Assembly (NCBI GenBank): GCA_041628815.1
Contig: JBFKOL010000055.1
Span: 1-17,264 of the forward strand
Origin: JBFKOL01 sp041628815
GTDB lineage: Bacteria; Bacteroidota; Bacteroidia; Chitinophagales; Saprospiraceae
Direction: 5' to 3'
DNA: 17,264 nucleotides
Shown: in pieces, positions 8,449 to 15,170 of the stretch
How positions within the stretch are numbered: position 1 is the stretch's first letter
Layout of the letters: each line of letters starts with the position of its first letter
The notes under the pieces: model-generated
What the model was told of the DNA's origin: nothing
The model's input: only the letters and a program-made list of their open reading frames with translations
Databases searched by the model: none
Made by a program: the position numbers and the translations under genes

Positions 8449-8550
8449 TTCAAAAGTTAAAGAACATTTTCACTAAAGCACATTTCTTGCCAAGGTGTAC
8501 AGCGATGGGGGGTATAAAACAGATGCCTTTGAAGGGTTATATGTAAAATG

Positions 8551-8563
8551 CTTGTTCAACAAG
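8551..8563. repeat. 13-base perfect palindrome, possible operator
   Basis: CTTGTT and AACAAG flank a central C, giving a perfect dyad of the size bound by dimeric regulators. It lies about 215 bases before the PAP2 gene, rather far for a classical operator. There is no regulator gene nearby to pair it with. Confidence 0.25.
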
Positions 8564-8778
8564 GCCTTATAAGAATCACATCTTTCAATATGTTAATTTT
8601 ATATGTATCGAATACCCATTGTTTTTAGCGGCGTCACTTGCTGGTTTGCTCAGCAGTGAGAGAACGGGTATTATTCATGGATGTATGTACTAAGGTCATT
8701 TGTTGTTACTGGTCTCCTCAGATCATTGATTATTGTGCGAAATTTGAATACCTGCCTCGGGGGCTTTAATTTACCTGT

Positions 8779-9510
8779 GTGAAACATTGGCCTATCCATC
8801 TTTTACCGGTTGTTTTGATTATTTGCTTAAGAAGCTTGGCCAGCTGTTCGACGGATGCGAGCCTGGTTGGCATTTCTGGTGATACAACAGGAATACCACT
8901 AATGAAGTCGTTGGTCGTGCCACTCACCTTAACCTCTGCGGGGCTGTTGTTGAGTGATGAACAGGTCAAAAGGGATCTGCGCAGATTTGTCCAGGATGAT
9001 ATTGGTTTTCTAAACACAACAGTGGATGATTATTTGCAACATCTTCCAGTGCTGGTAATTGCAGCATATGACTTGTCGTATAATCGTCCCATCGGCACAG
9101 TTGGTCACCAGGCAAAATATATGATGATCAGCACAGGCCTTTCCCTTGGGCTGACCTACCTTCTTAAAGAGGTAACAGGCGTATCGAGGCCTCAGGGAGG
9201 GCCAAGGAGTTTTCCTTCCGGGCATACCACATATGCCTTTACAGTTGCTACGGTTCAATATCAAATTTTGAAGGAACGAGGATTTCTGTGGTCTTCCACC
9301 GGATATATTCCCGCCATTGCAACGGGAATCCTCAGGGTCCTTCGGGATAAGCATTGGGTTCCCGACGTACTGGTAGGAGCCGGCATAGGGATCTTAGTAC
9401 CCAACCTATTGGCTCGAACCGGATTGGGCCGGTCAACGGTCAGACGGGATGGCCCCGGCTATCAAATTGGCATATTACCTACGGGCCTGACGGTCATGGT
9501 GACCTTCTGA
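8779..9510 (+). CDS. PAP2-family phosphatase, probably exported or a lipoprotein
   Basis: PAP2 enzymes dephosphorylate lipid phosphates, undecaprenyl pyrophosphate or similar substrates at the membrane. The 243-residue product shows all three signature motifs: K130-x6-RP (KEVTGVSRP), PSGH at 146-149, and R186-x5-H192-x3-D196 (RVLRDKHWVPD). In the third motif the residue before R186 is leucine where serine is typical. The N-terminus is hydrophobic and ends in LASC, a good lipobox with cysteine 23, so it may be a lipid-anchored enzyme; an uncleaved anchor is the alternative. Hydrophobic stretches flank the motifs (near 115-128 and 198-211). The start is a GTG at 8779, chosen because it provides the signal segment; the next in-frame ATG (codon 42) would remove it. 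No clear ribosome binding site is seen. htpG follows 70 bases later on the same strand. The substrate cannot be told from sequence. Confidence 0.85.
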   Translation: MKHWPIHLLPVVLIICLRSLASCSTDASLVGISGDTTGIPLMKSLVVPLTLTSAGLLLSDEQVKRDLRRFVQDDIGFLNTTVDDYLQHLPVLVIAAYDLSYNRPIGTVGHQAKYMMISTGLSLGLTYLLKEVTGVSRPQGGPRSFPSGHTTYAFTVATVQYQILKERGFLWSSTGYIPAIATGILRVLRDKHWVPDVLVGAGIGILVPNLLARTGLGRSTVRRDGPGYQIGILPTGLTVMVTF

Positions 9511-9536
9511 CCGACAAAATGTCATTTTATGCCCTG

Positions 9537-9551
9537 TGGCACGTCATTTGG
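9537..9551 (+). promoter_or_regulatory. Possible sigma-54-like promoter before htpG
   Basis: TGGCAC, five bases, then TTGG resembles the sigma-54 pattern TGGCAC-N5-TTGC with correct spacing and one mismatch in the nearly invariant -12 GC. It sits 29 bases before the htpG ATG, so transcription would start within the leader. No TAnnTTTG motif is present in this gap. The -12 mismatch and the lack of a visible enhancer site keep this tentative. Confidence 0.25.
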
Positions 9552-9580
9552 GGTCCAAAAAACATTAAATCTAAGAAGAC

Positions 9581-11440
9581 ATGCCAAAAGGAAAAATCTC
9601 AGTACAAACGGAAAACATCTTTCCGATCATTAAAAAGTTTCTTTATTCAGATCACGAAATCTTTTTGAGGGAAATCGTGTCCAATGCCGTCGATGCTACA
9701 ACAAAGCTGAGGACGCTGGCTTTCAAAAATGAATTTAAAGGAGAACTTGGTGATCTCACCATAGATATTGAAATAGACGGGAAAAAGCTGATTATTAGGG
9801 ATCGAGGGATTGGCATGACGGAGGAGGAAGTCAAGCGTTATCTGAACCAGGTCGCTTTCTCGTCTGCTTCCGAATTCCTGGAAAAATATAAAGACGACTC
9901 AAACATTATCGGTCATTTCGGTCTTGGATTTTATTCGGCGTTTATGGTTGCTGACAAGGTGGAGGTAATTACCAAATCTTACACAGATTCACCCGCGGTG
10001 AAATGGATATGTACAGGTAACCCAGAATACGAAATCAAGAAAACAGATAAGACAGATCGCGGCACAGATATTGTGCTTCACATATCCGATGACGAGAAGG
10101 AATTTTTAGAGAAACAACGCATCGAATCCATCCTTAAAAAGTATTGCCGTTTTCTACCATTTCCAATAAGATTTGGCACTAAGACAGAATCAAGCTGGGA
10201 AGGAGAAGGAGATGACCGCAAAGAAATCAAGACAGAGGTTGATAACGTCATCAACGATGTGGAACCATTATGGAAAAAGAAACCAGCCGATTTAAAGGAA
10301 GAGGATTACAAGGATTTCTACAAATACCTTTATCCTTTTTCACAGACACCACTGTTCTGGATACATCTCAATATCGATTACCCTTTCAACCTGACGGGTA
10401 TCCTGTACTTTCCAAAAGTGAGCAATAGTATAGAAATCCAAAAGAATAAGATCCAGCTCTATTCCAACCAGGTATATGTCACCGACGACGTATCCCAGAT
10501 TGTTCCCGAGTTTCTTACGTTGTTGCATGGCGTAATCGATTCTCCGGATATTCCGCTGAACGTATCGCGGTCCTACCTCCAGGGGGATTCCAATGTGAAA
10601 AAAATCACCTCCTACATAACCAAAAAAGTAGCTGACAAACTGAACGAATTATTCAAGGATGACCGCAAGGAATTTGAGGATAAATGGAATGAAATCAGCG
10701 TTTTTGTCAAATATGGAATGATCAGCGAGGAAAAGTTTCACGATAAGGCCGAGCAATTTGCCTTGCTAAAAAATATAGATGGATCGTTTTTCACCCTTGA
10801 TGAATACAGGGAGAAAGTAAAGGAAAACCAGACAGACAAACACAAACGCACTGTCTACCTTTATTCCAACAACCCTAAAGACCACCATAGTTTTATTGAA
10901 TCGGCCAGATCGTACAGCTATGACATCCTGGAAATGGACAATGTAATCGACAACCATTTTATGCAACATTTAGAACGCAAATTGACGGATGTCACATTTA
11001 TACGCGTCGATAGCGACACTGCTAACAATCTTGTTCAGAAGGATGAAAAACCCGAATCTGTTCTTAGTGAAAAAGAACAGGAAAAGGTGAAAGAAATATT
11101 CAGCTCCGTCCTTCCAGAGGATAGCGGTCCCTACCTAGAAATGAAGGCGTTGTCGCCGGATGATCATCCGGTGGTGGTTACGAGACCAGAGTTCATGCGG
11201 CGCATGCGCGAAATGCAACAGTTTCAGAATTTTGGCGGCGGCGAAATGCCCGATACCTTTAACGTGGTGGTTAATACCAACCACCCTATGGTAGCAGAGA
11301 AACTACTTCGCATGAAAGGGCAGGAACGTAAAGAAAAGTTTGCTTCTTATCTCTACGACCTCGCCAGATTGAATCAGAACTTGTTGAAAGGTGAGGAGAT
11401 GAGTGCATTCATCAAGAAGAGCCTGGAATTTGTGGGGTGA
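9581..11440 (+). CDS. htpG: Chaperone protein HtpG (bacterial Hsp90)
   Basis: HtpG is the cytoplasmic ATP-dependent Hsp90 chaperone that acts on late folding and stress-damaged clients as a dimer. The 619 residues match the usual length of about 620. The N-terminal GHKL ATPase domain shows FLREIVSNAVDA at 28-39, containing the catalytic glutamate 31 and the nucleotide-binding asparagine 35, then DRGIGM at 74-79 and the lid/G-box GHFGLGFYSAFMVAD at 111-125. The middle domain has the conserved IPLNVSRSYLQ segment near 326-336, with its ATP-contacting arginine. The C-terminal dimerisation domain carries MKALSPDDHPVV and ends in a charged helix. The ATG at 9581 gives the standard start MPKGKISVQTENIF, with a purine-rich AAGAAG just upstream. 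It is probably transcribed separately from the PAP2 gene, given the 70-base gap. Confidence 0.96.
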   Translation: MPKGKISVQTENIFPIIKKFLYSDHEIFLREIVSNAVDATTKLRTLAFKNEFKGELGDLTIDIEIDGKKLIIRDRGIGMTEEEVKRYLNQVAFSSASEFLEKYKDDSNIIGHFGLGFYSAFMVADKVEVITKSYTDSPAVKWICTGNPEYEIKKTDKTDRGTDIVLHISDDEKEFLEKQRIESILKKYCRFLPFPIRFGTKTESSWEGEGDDRKEIKTEVDNVINDVEPLWKKKPADLKEEDYKDFYKYLYPFSQTPLFWIHLNIDYPFNLTGILYFPKVSNSIEIQKNKIQLYSNQVYVTDDVSQIVPEFLTLLHGVIDSPDIPLNVSRSYLQGDSNVKKITSYITKKVADKLNELFKDDRKEFEDKWNEISVFVKYGMISEEKFHDKAEQFALLKNIDGSFFTLDEYREKVKENQTDKHKRTVYLYSNNPKDHHSFIESARSYSYDILEMDNVIDNHFMQHLERKLTDVTFIRVDSDTANNLVQKDEKPESVLSEKEQEKVKEIFSSVLPEDSGPYLEMKALSPDDHPVVVTRPEFMRRMREMQQFQNFGGGEMPDTFNVVVNTNHPMVAEKLLRMKGQERKEKFASYLYDLARLNQNLLKGEEMSAFIKKSLEFVG

Positions 11441-11753
11441 ATTGACGGCTTTCAGTAGTTGGAATTCAACAATCGGCAAACGGTTGTCAAATTCATCAAT
11501 CCGGATGTATCTATTCCCACGATATTCAAAGTTGTGGTGCTTCGAGATATGGGGTGGGGATTGGAGGTCATGGGGATGTGAGTTTGCGGAGATTTGAGGA
11601 CTACCAATCAAATCAGGTGTCTTAAATCACAGAACAGATATTTTTCCCCTGTTCCCGGGATGTATATTTGTATCTGATGGCTTTTTGTCAGTAGCCACTT
11701 TATACCCACATTTTTCTTTTCCCTATCTTCAAGGAGAAACAAAACAATCTGTC
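11441..11753. other. 313-base intergenic region with G-rich degenerate repeat
   Basis: No gene is supported here. A small hairpin (ACAATCG at 11469-11475 with CGGTTGT at 11481-11487, one G-U pair) follows htpG but lacks a T-run. Bases 11551-11575 are G-rich on the plus strand, with three GGGG runs and two GG pairs, followed by a degenerate GATGTGA/GAGATTTG pattern to about 11600. The promoter of the next gene is at 11663-11670. Confidence 0.5.
11663..11670 (+). promoter_or_regulatory. Bacteroidota-type -7 promoter element for the membrane protein gene
   Basis: TATATTTG is an exact TAnnTTTG match. A T-run at 11641-11645 lies 17 bases upstream in the -33 position. The transcript would have a leader of roughly 75 bases before the ATG at 11754. 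The longer in-frame TTG at 11685 is not needed. Confidence 0.5.
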
Positions 11754-12293
11754 ATGCAAAAAAAACTAATTGCTAGCCTGGTGGCGGGATTGATCCTGTT
11801 CATCTGGCAATTCCTTTCCTGGGGTTTACTCGACCTGCATGGATCACAAATGGAGTACACCCCTCAGCAAGATGCCATTCTAGAGGCGCTTGCAACTGCT
11901 GACCTTGAAGAAGGAGATTACTTCATTCCTCGCGCACCGCGCGGTGCATCCAGTGAAGAGCAACAAGCCGAGATGGAAAAAAGAATGGGCCAGCCCTGGG
12001 CATTGATTTCCTATCGCTCCTCCATGGTGAATAATATGGGGATGAACATGTTCAGGGGGTATGTACTGGACTTCTTTGCTGCTTTGCTTCTTGTTTGGGT
12101 TCTCCTGCAGTTCGCAGAGCTTGATTTGAAAAAGGCGGTCATGGCATCCATAGCGGTAGGTTTGATCGGCTACCTGACCATTTCCTATCTCAATTCCGTG
12201 TGGTTTGAAAATGGGACACTGCCCGATCTGATCGATGCATTTGTAGGATGGGGTATCGTAGGAGCTTGGCTCGGATGGTATCTACCCAAGTAA
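11754..12293 (+). CDS. Four-helix membrane protein of unknown function
   Basis: I do not recognise a named family, although similar hypothetical proteins seem familiar from Bacteroidota. The 179-residue product has a first membrane helix at about 5-25 (IASLVAGLILFIWQFLSW), a soluble loop at 28-99, and three closely spaced helices at about 103-121, 128-149 and 159-177. The loop contains YTPQQDAILEAL, then FIPRAPRGASSEEQQAEMEK, then a methionine-rich MVNNMGMNMFRGY entering helix two. The last helix is glycine- and tryptophan-rich (GWGIVGAWLGWYL). The ATG at 11754 is preferred over a TTG at 11685 because it opens with a normal MQKKL membrane start. AAGGAG lies 17 bases upstream, too far for a standard ribosome site. 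It stands alone and ends at the shared convergent terminator. Confidence 0.75.
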   Translation: MQKKLIASLVAGLILFIWQFLSWGLLDLHGSQMEYTPQQDAILEALATADLEEGDYFIPRAPRGASSEEQQAEMEKRMGQPWALISYRSSMVNNMGMNMFRGYVLDFFAALLLVWVLLQFAELDLKKAVMASIAVGLIGYLTISYLNSVWFENGTLPDLIDAFVGWGIVGAWLGWYLPK

Positions 12294-12331
12294 AAAATAG
12301 GACCTCGTAGTGTGTTGCGGGGTCTTATTTT
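12294..12331. terminator. Bidirectional intrinsic terminator shared by convergent genes
   Basis: AAAATAGGACCTCG (12294-12307) pairs with CGGGGTCTTATTTT (12318-12331) over 14 positions, including two G-U pairs, around a ten-base loop. The outer A/T block supplies the T-tract in both directions. The stem starts one base after the stop of the membrane protein gene and contains the stop codon of the opposing PhyH gene, so both coding regions end on it. Confidence 0.85.
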
Positions 12332-13137
12332 CTATACAGCACGGGATTTAACGGTGTATCGACCACTTCACCGATCTGTGCACCCGGACACCATGTTTCC
12401 CAATCGTTTTGTTGGTTTTCGTTTTCTGGTTCTTTCAGCGTCATTTCACTGTCCATATAGATCACAGTCATCACAGCCCGCATTTGATTCGTTTTGTTAG
12501 GACCGGCCCTGTGAAATAGCCACCCGGAGTGAAAGCTGACCTCCCCGAGGTCAAATGGTTCCTTGACGGTTTCAAAATCATTCAGACGTAAGGCTTTACC
12601 GATGACTTGCTCACTGTCATCACTGATTTTATAGGTTCTTCCGTGTTGTAAAAGGTGGCTTTTGTCGCTAAATTCTAGCGGGCCCATTTTCAGAGGTACT
12701 GCCTGCAGTGGTATCCAAGCTGTGATCGTATGGTCGCTCGCAAGCGGCCAATAGTACTGGTCAGCGTGCCACGGTGTAAACCCTCCACCGGGCTCTTTGA
12801 AGAGGGCCTGGTCGTGGTAAATACGCACCCCGTTGGTACCCATGAGTTGTGTAGCAATTCCCGCCAGACGCTTGCTGAAGACAAACTCCTTAACCTTTGG
12901 GCTATGGGTCCATATGTTCATGATTTGGAGAAAGGCTTTGTCATAGGTGCTTCGCTCTTCCAGGGGTAGATGCATGGTGTTCAGTTCTTTCACTTTGTAC
13001 TTTATGACCTCTGAGTAATGTGAAAGAAGTTCAGCTGAGAACACTCGCTTGAGTTTGATAAATCGGTGTTCACGGTAAAAGGCAATATCTTCCTCGGTCA
13101 GCTTGTAGGGATTTTGAAGTTCTTCAAGATGGGTCAT
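12325..13137 (-). CDS. Phytanoyl-CoA dioxygenase (PhyH) family Fe(II)/2-oxoglutarate oxygenase
   Basis: PhyH-family enzymes hydroxylate small molecules using Fe(II), O2 and 2-oxoglutarate. The 270-residue product has the family's usual size and the facial triad: H124 and D126 in PWHADQYYW and H209 in LFHRAGPN, with R220 eleven residues later to bind 2-oxoglutarate. Conserved context includes YHDQALFKEPGGG (107-119), TAWIPLQAVPLKMGPLEFSDKSH (139-161) and GEVSFHSGW (198-206). There is no signal peptide, so it is cytoplasmic. The ATG at 13137 starts MTHLEELQNPYKLTEED, a normal opening for the family. It lies 44 bases after the macrodomain gene on the same strand and is probably the last gene of that transcript, ending on the shared terminator. 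The substrate is unknown; the family includes fatty acyl, ectoine and natural-product hydroxylases. Confidence 0.85.
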   Translation of the reverse strand: MTHLEELQNPYKLTEEDIAFYREHRFIKLKRVFSAELLSHYSEVIKYKVKELNTMHLPLEERSTYDKAFLQIMNIWTHSPKVKEFVFSKRLAGIATQLMGTNGVRIYHDQALFKEPGGGFTPWHADQYYWPLASDHTITAWIPLQAVPLKMGPLEFSDKSHLLQHGRTYKISDDSEQVIGKALRLNDFETVKEPFDLGEVSFHSGWLFHRAGPNKTNQMRAVMTVIYMDSEMTLKEPENENQQNDWETWCPGAQIGEVVDTPLNPVLYRK

Positions 13138-13181
13138 AGATCAGGAGGTGTAATGAATGAAATGCTCTAACCTCAATATAT

Positions 13182-13700
13182 TTATTCATGGTTCAGTAAT
13201 TCCTTGTATAGGGTGAAATTTTCCTGGTCGAAGCAGACAAACAAGATTTTTTTGATGGCAGGAGAATTGAAACCAGTGACAGTGCGAACGGCAATTTTAG
13301 CTGCCAGGTCTTTTGGGAATCCAAAGACCCCTGTACTGATATTGGGGAATGCGATCGTTTCATATCCATGAGACTTTGCGAGTTGAAGACTATTTAGGTA
13401 GCACGAGGTAAGTAGTTCCGCCTCGCCCTCACTTCCATTGCGCCATATGGGACCTACTGTATGAATGACCGCCTTAGCCGGTAGTTTACCTGCTGTAGTA
13501 AGTACCGCTTGTCCGGCAGGGCATCCACCGTTTTCCCTTCTTATGCGGTCACATTCTGCCATGATTTCCGGCCCTCCGGCCCGATGAATGGCCCCGTCCA
13601 CACCGCCTCCACCAACGAGACGCTCGTTGGCAGCGTTGACGATGGCGTCGACGTGAATTCTGGTAATATCACCACGAATGGCTTGAATAACGGGTTTCAT
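13182..13700 (-). CDS. Macrodomain protein, YmdB-type (O-acetyl-ADP-ribose deacetylase family)
   Basis: This is a stand-alone macrodomain of 172 residues, close to the 177 of E. coli YmdB. Such proteins bind ADP-ribose and remove acetyl or ADP-ribosyl groups in the cytoplasm. The ligand loops are intact: DAIVNAANERLVGGGGVDGAIHRAGG spans 18-43, with N25 and D35 at the positions I recall as catalytic in YmdB. Next come AGQAVLTTAGKLPAKAVIHTVGP across 62-84 and FPNISTGVFGFP at 118-129, the phosphate-binding loop. I chose the ATG at 13700 because a longer frame from 13730 would run into the upstream gene's end, and MKPVIQAIRGDIT is the standard macrodomain start. It begins 11 bases after the oxidoreductase stop, with TTAGGA immediately before the ATG, so the two are probably cotranscribed. 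A purely metabolic neighbour pair is an unusual setting. Confidence 0.92.
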   Translation of the reverse strand: MKPVIQAIRGDITRIHVDAIVNAANERLVGGGGVDGAIHRAGGPEIMAECDRIRRENGGCPAGQAVLTTAGKLPAKAVIHTVGPIWRNGSEGEAELLTSCYLNSLQLAKSHGYETIAFPNISTGVFGFPKDLAAKIAVRTVTGFNSPAIKKILFVCFDQENFTLYKELLNHE

Positions 13701-13711
13701 TCCTAATTGAT

Positions 13712-15001
13712 TTATTCCGGGTAGATCCATGGACTGCGATAGGGGCGTCTGAGCATCTCGGTGGCTTCTTCATCCCCGGGAATCGAACATGACGGTCCGT
13801 TCCATGCTATGCTCCTGCCCAGCTTGTAGGAAATCATGCCCAACAAACTGAGGTTGGTGGCAAGATAACCGTGTTCGATATCACAGACGGGACGTTTATC
13901 TTTTTCTATGGCTGCAATGAAATCTCTCCATAGTTCACGAATGTTTTGTTGATCGGGCTCGTTGAGTACGGCCTCAACGTGGATTTTGGATTGTCCTTTC
14001 CTGCTCGGGTAAAAGGTCCAGCCATCGAGCCAACCCAGGTGAAGGGTGCCTTCTGTACCATAAAAATAGCATCCAACATTACCTTCTTCATTGGCATTGG
14101 CGGCGCAAAGTTTGTGTTCCCAGGTCAAGGTGAAAGATTCGAAGGCGAAAGTGGCGTACTGTGTGTCGGGTGCATCAGTGTTGTCTTTTTTCACAAACCG
14201 GCCTCCTGTCGAATATACGGATTTGGGGTGTTTCTCTTCTGTCCACCACAGTACCTGGTCAAACCAGTGGATACCCCAGTCCCCGATTTGACCGTTGGCA
14301 TAGTCGAGAAACTGGCGAAACCCTCTCGGGTGGATACGGGTATTGAAGGGTTGGAGGGGAGCAGGACCGCACCACATATCCCAGTCAAGACCTTTAGGTG
14401 GCCTCTCGTCAGGCGTCATCTCGCCGGGTCCCTGGTTATAGTTGACAAAACACTTTACGGCACTGATATCACCGAGTTTCCCGCTGCGAAGAAACTCCAT
14501 GGCAGACAGGTTGTGTGGCGAGACACGCCGGTGCGTGCCTACCTGGACTATACGCTCCATTCTTCTCGCCGTATCCAGAATGGCTTTTCCTTCCAAGACG
14601 GTATGTCCTATCGGCTTTTCGAGGTAAATATGTGCACCGTTCTTCATGGCTTCAATGGCACCGAGGGCATGCCAATGATCCGGTGTTGCGATTATCGCAA
14701 TATCCGGCTTTTCGACCTGGAGGATTTCGCGGTAATCTTTGTACCATTTTGGCCTTTGTCCAGAAAGGGTAATCACTTCATCTGATGCCGCTTTGAGTTG
14801 GTGCTCATCGACGTCACAAAGACCGGCAACTTCCATATCACCGTGTGCTATGGCTTCGCGCAGGATATTCATGCCCCACCAACCACTGCCTATCAATGCT
14901 ATGCGGTAAGGTTTTTTTTGAAAGGTTGAGGTGATCAGCGGGAGCGGGGAAATCACGCCGGCGGCTAAAGCTGACTGATGTATGAAAGATCTGCGTTTCA
15001 T
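13712..15001 (-). CDS. Gfo/Idh/MocA-family oxidoreductase with Tat-type signal
   Basis: This is a 429-residue NAD(P)-dependent oxidoreductase of the glucose-fructose oxidoreductase/inositol dehydrogenase family, acting on sugars or polyols. The N-terminus MKRRSFIHQSALAAG fits a twin-arginine signal, implying export in folded, cofactor-loaded form. The Rossmann fold starts at IALIGSGWWGMN (34-45). IIATPDHWHALGAIEAM (99-115) and the catalytic-loop motif EKPIGHT (125-131) follow. The C-terminal substrate domain contains GDWGIHWFDQVLWW (about 230-243) and GTEGTLHLG, typical of the secreted Bacteroidota and Planctomycetes branch. The ATG at 15001 is immediately preceded by a 7-base tandem repeat, so the leader is unusual. 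The macrodomain gene follows 11 bases after its stop; the alkylsulfatase gene ends 169 bases upstream. The substrate is not predictable. Confidence 0.92.
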   Translation of the reverse strand: MKRRSFIHQSALAAGVISPLPLITSTFQKKPYRIALIGSGWWGMNILREAIAHGDMEVAGLCDVDEHQLKAASDEVITLSGQRPKWYKDYREILQVEKPDIAIIATPDHWHALGAIEAMKNGAHIYLEKPIGHTVLEGKAILDTARRMERIVQVGTHRRVSPHNLSAMEFLRSGKLGDISAVKCFVNYNQGPGEMTPDERPPKGLDWDMWCGPAPLQPFNTRIHPRGFRQFLDYANGQIGDWGIHWFDQVLWWTEEKHPKSVYSTGGRFVKKDNTDAPDTQYATFAFESFTLTWEHKLCAANANEEGNVGCYFYGTEGTLHLGWLDGWTFYPSRKGQSKIHVEAVLNEPDQQNIRELWRDFIAAIEKDKRPVCDIEHGYLATNLSLLGMISYKLGRSIAWNGPSCSIPGDEEATEMLRRPYRSPWIYPE

Positions 15002-15004
15002 TTT

Positions 15005-15032
15005 TTGCTGGTTGCTGGTTACAAGTTACAGG
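15005..15032. repeat. 7-base tandem repeat in the oxidoreductase leader
   Basis: On the plus strand the units are TTGCTGG, TTGCTGG, TTACAAG, TTACAGG. On the gene's strand they read CCTGTAA, CTTGTAA, CCAGCAA, CCAGCAA, ending four bases before the ATG at 15001. Copy-number change by slippage would alter the ribosome-binding part of the leader. Confidence 0.65.
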
Positions 15033-15125
15033 ATTTACCGATGCAAGCTTTTTATTATCAGGGGACAAATTCACATTCAACTGGACCACGGATTATTGGA
15101 ATTCATGGTTTGTCACGTTAAAATT

Positions 15126-15165
15126 CTCACCACCTCACCACCTCACCACCTCACCACTTCACCAC
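15126..15165. repeat. 8-base tandem repeat, five copies
   Basis: CTCACCAC occurs four times in perfect register from 15126 to 15157, followed by one TTCACCAC. The array starts five bases beyond the stop codon of the alkylsulfatase gene (minus strand) and reads GTGGTGAG-like units on that strand. It lies in a 169-base gap that also contains the heptamer repeat. Confidence 0.9.
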
Positions 15166-15170
15166 TTCTG

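Larger units (their letters stand above)
8143..8778. other. 636-base gene-free region with hairpins and a degenerate repeat
   Basis: I find no convincing gene here on either strand. The only longer frame (minus strand 8091-8453) overlaps the end of the SurA-like gene and has no family resemblance. The region holds a heptamer repeat (8254-8302), two adjacent perfect inverted repeats (8388-8416 and 8427-8448), a perfect 13-base palindrome (8551-8563) and a bulged hairpin at 8634-8659 (TCAC, a bulged T and TGCTG paired with CAGCA-GTGA). A small RNA is possible but unproven. Confidence 0.6.

Noticed and set aside
8091..8453. 120-codon minus-strand open frame
   Set aside because: It overlaps the end of the SurA-like gene, runs through the heptamer repeat and two stem arms, and resembles no protein family.
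9498..9528. Overlapping small inverted repeats between the PAP2 gene and htpG (around GGTCA-TGG-TGACC and AAAATG-T-CATTTT)
   Set aside because: Arms are only five to six bases, partly inside the PAP2 coding end, with loops too short to fold and no T-tract.
11303..11611. 102-codon minus-strand open frame overlapping the htpG 3' end
   Set aside because: 138 bases are antisense to htpG. The stretch NFEYRGNRYIRIDEFDNRLP looks protein-like and could be a gene remnant, but nothing supports an intact gene.
13143..13170. Perfect AGGAGGTG followed by ATG on the plus strand
   Set aside because: It opens only a five-codon frame (MNEML), sits antisense to the leader of the PhyH gene, and no downstream plus-strand gene exists; probably chance.
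13946..14785. 279-codon plus-strand open frame
   Set aside because: It lies fully antisense to the Gfo/Idh/MocA gene, whose motifs are unmistakable; it is a shadow of that coding sequence.
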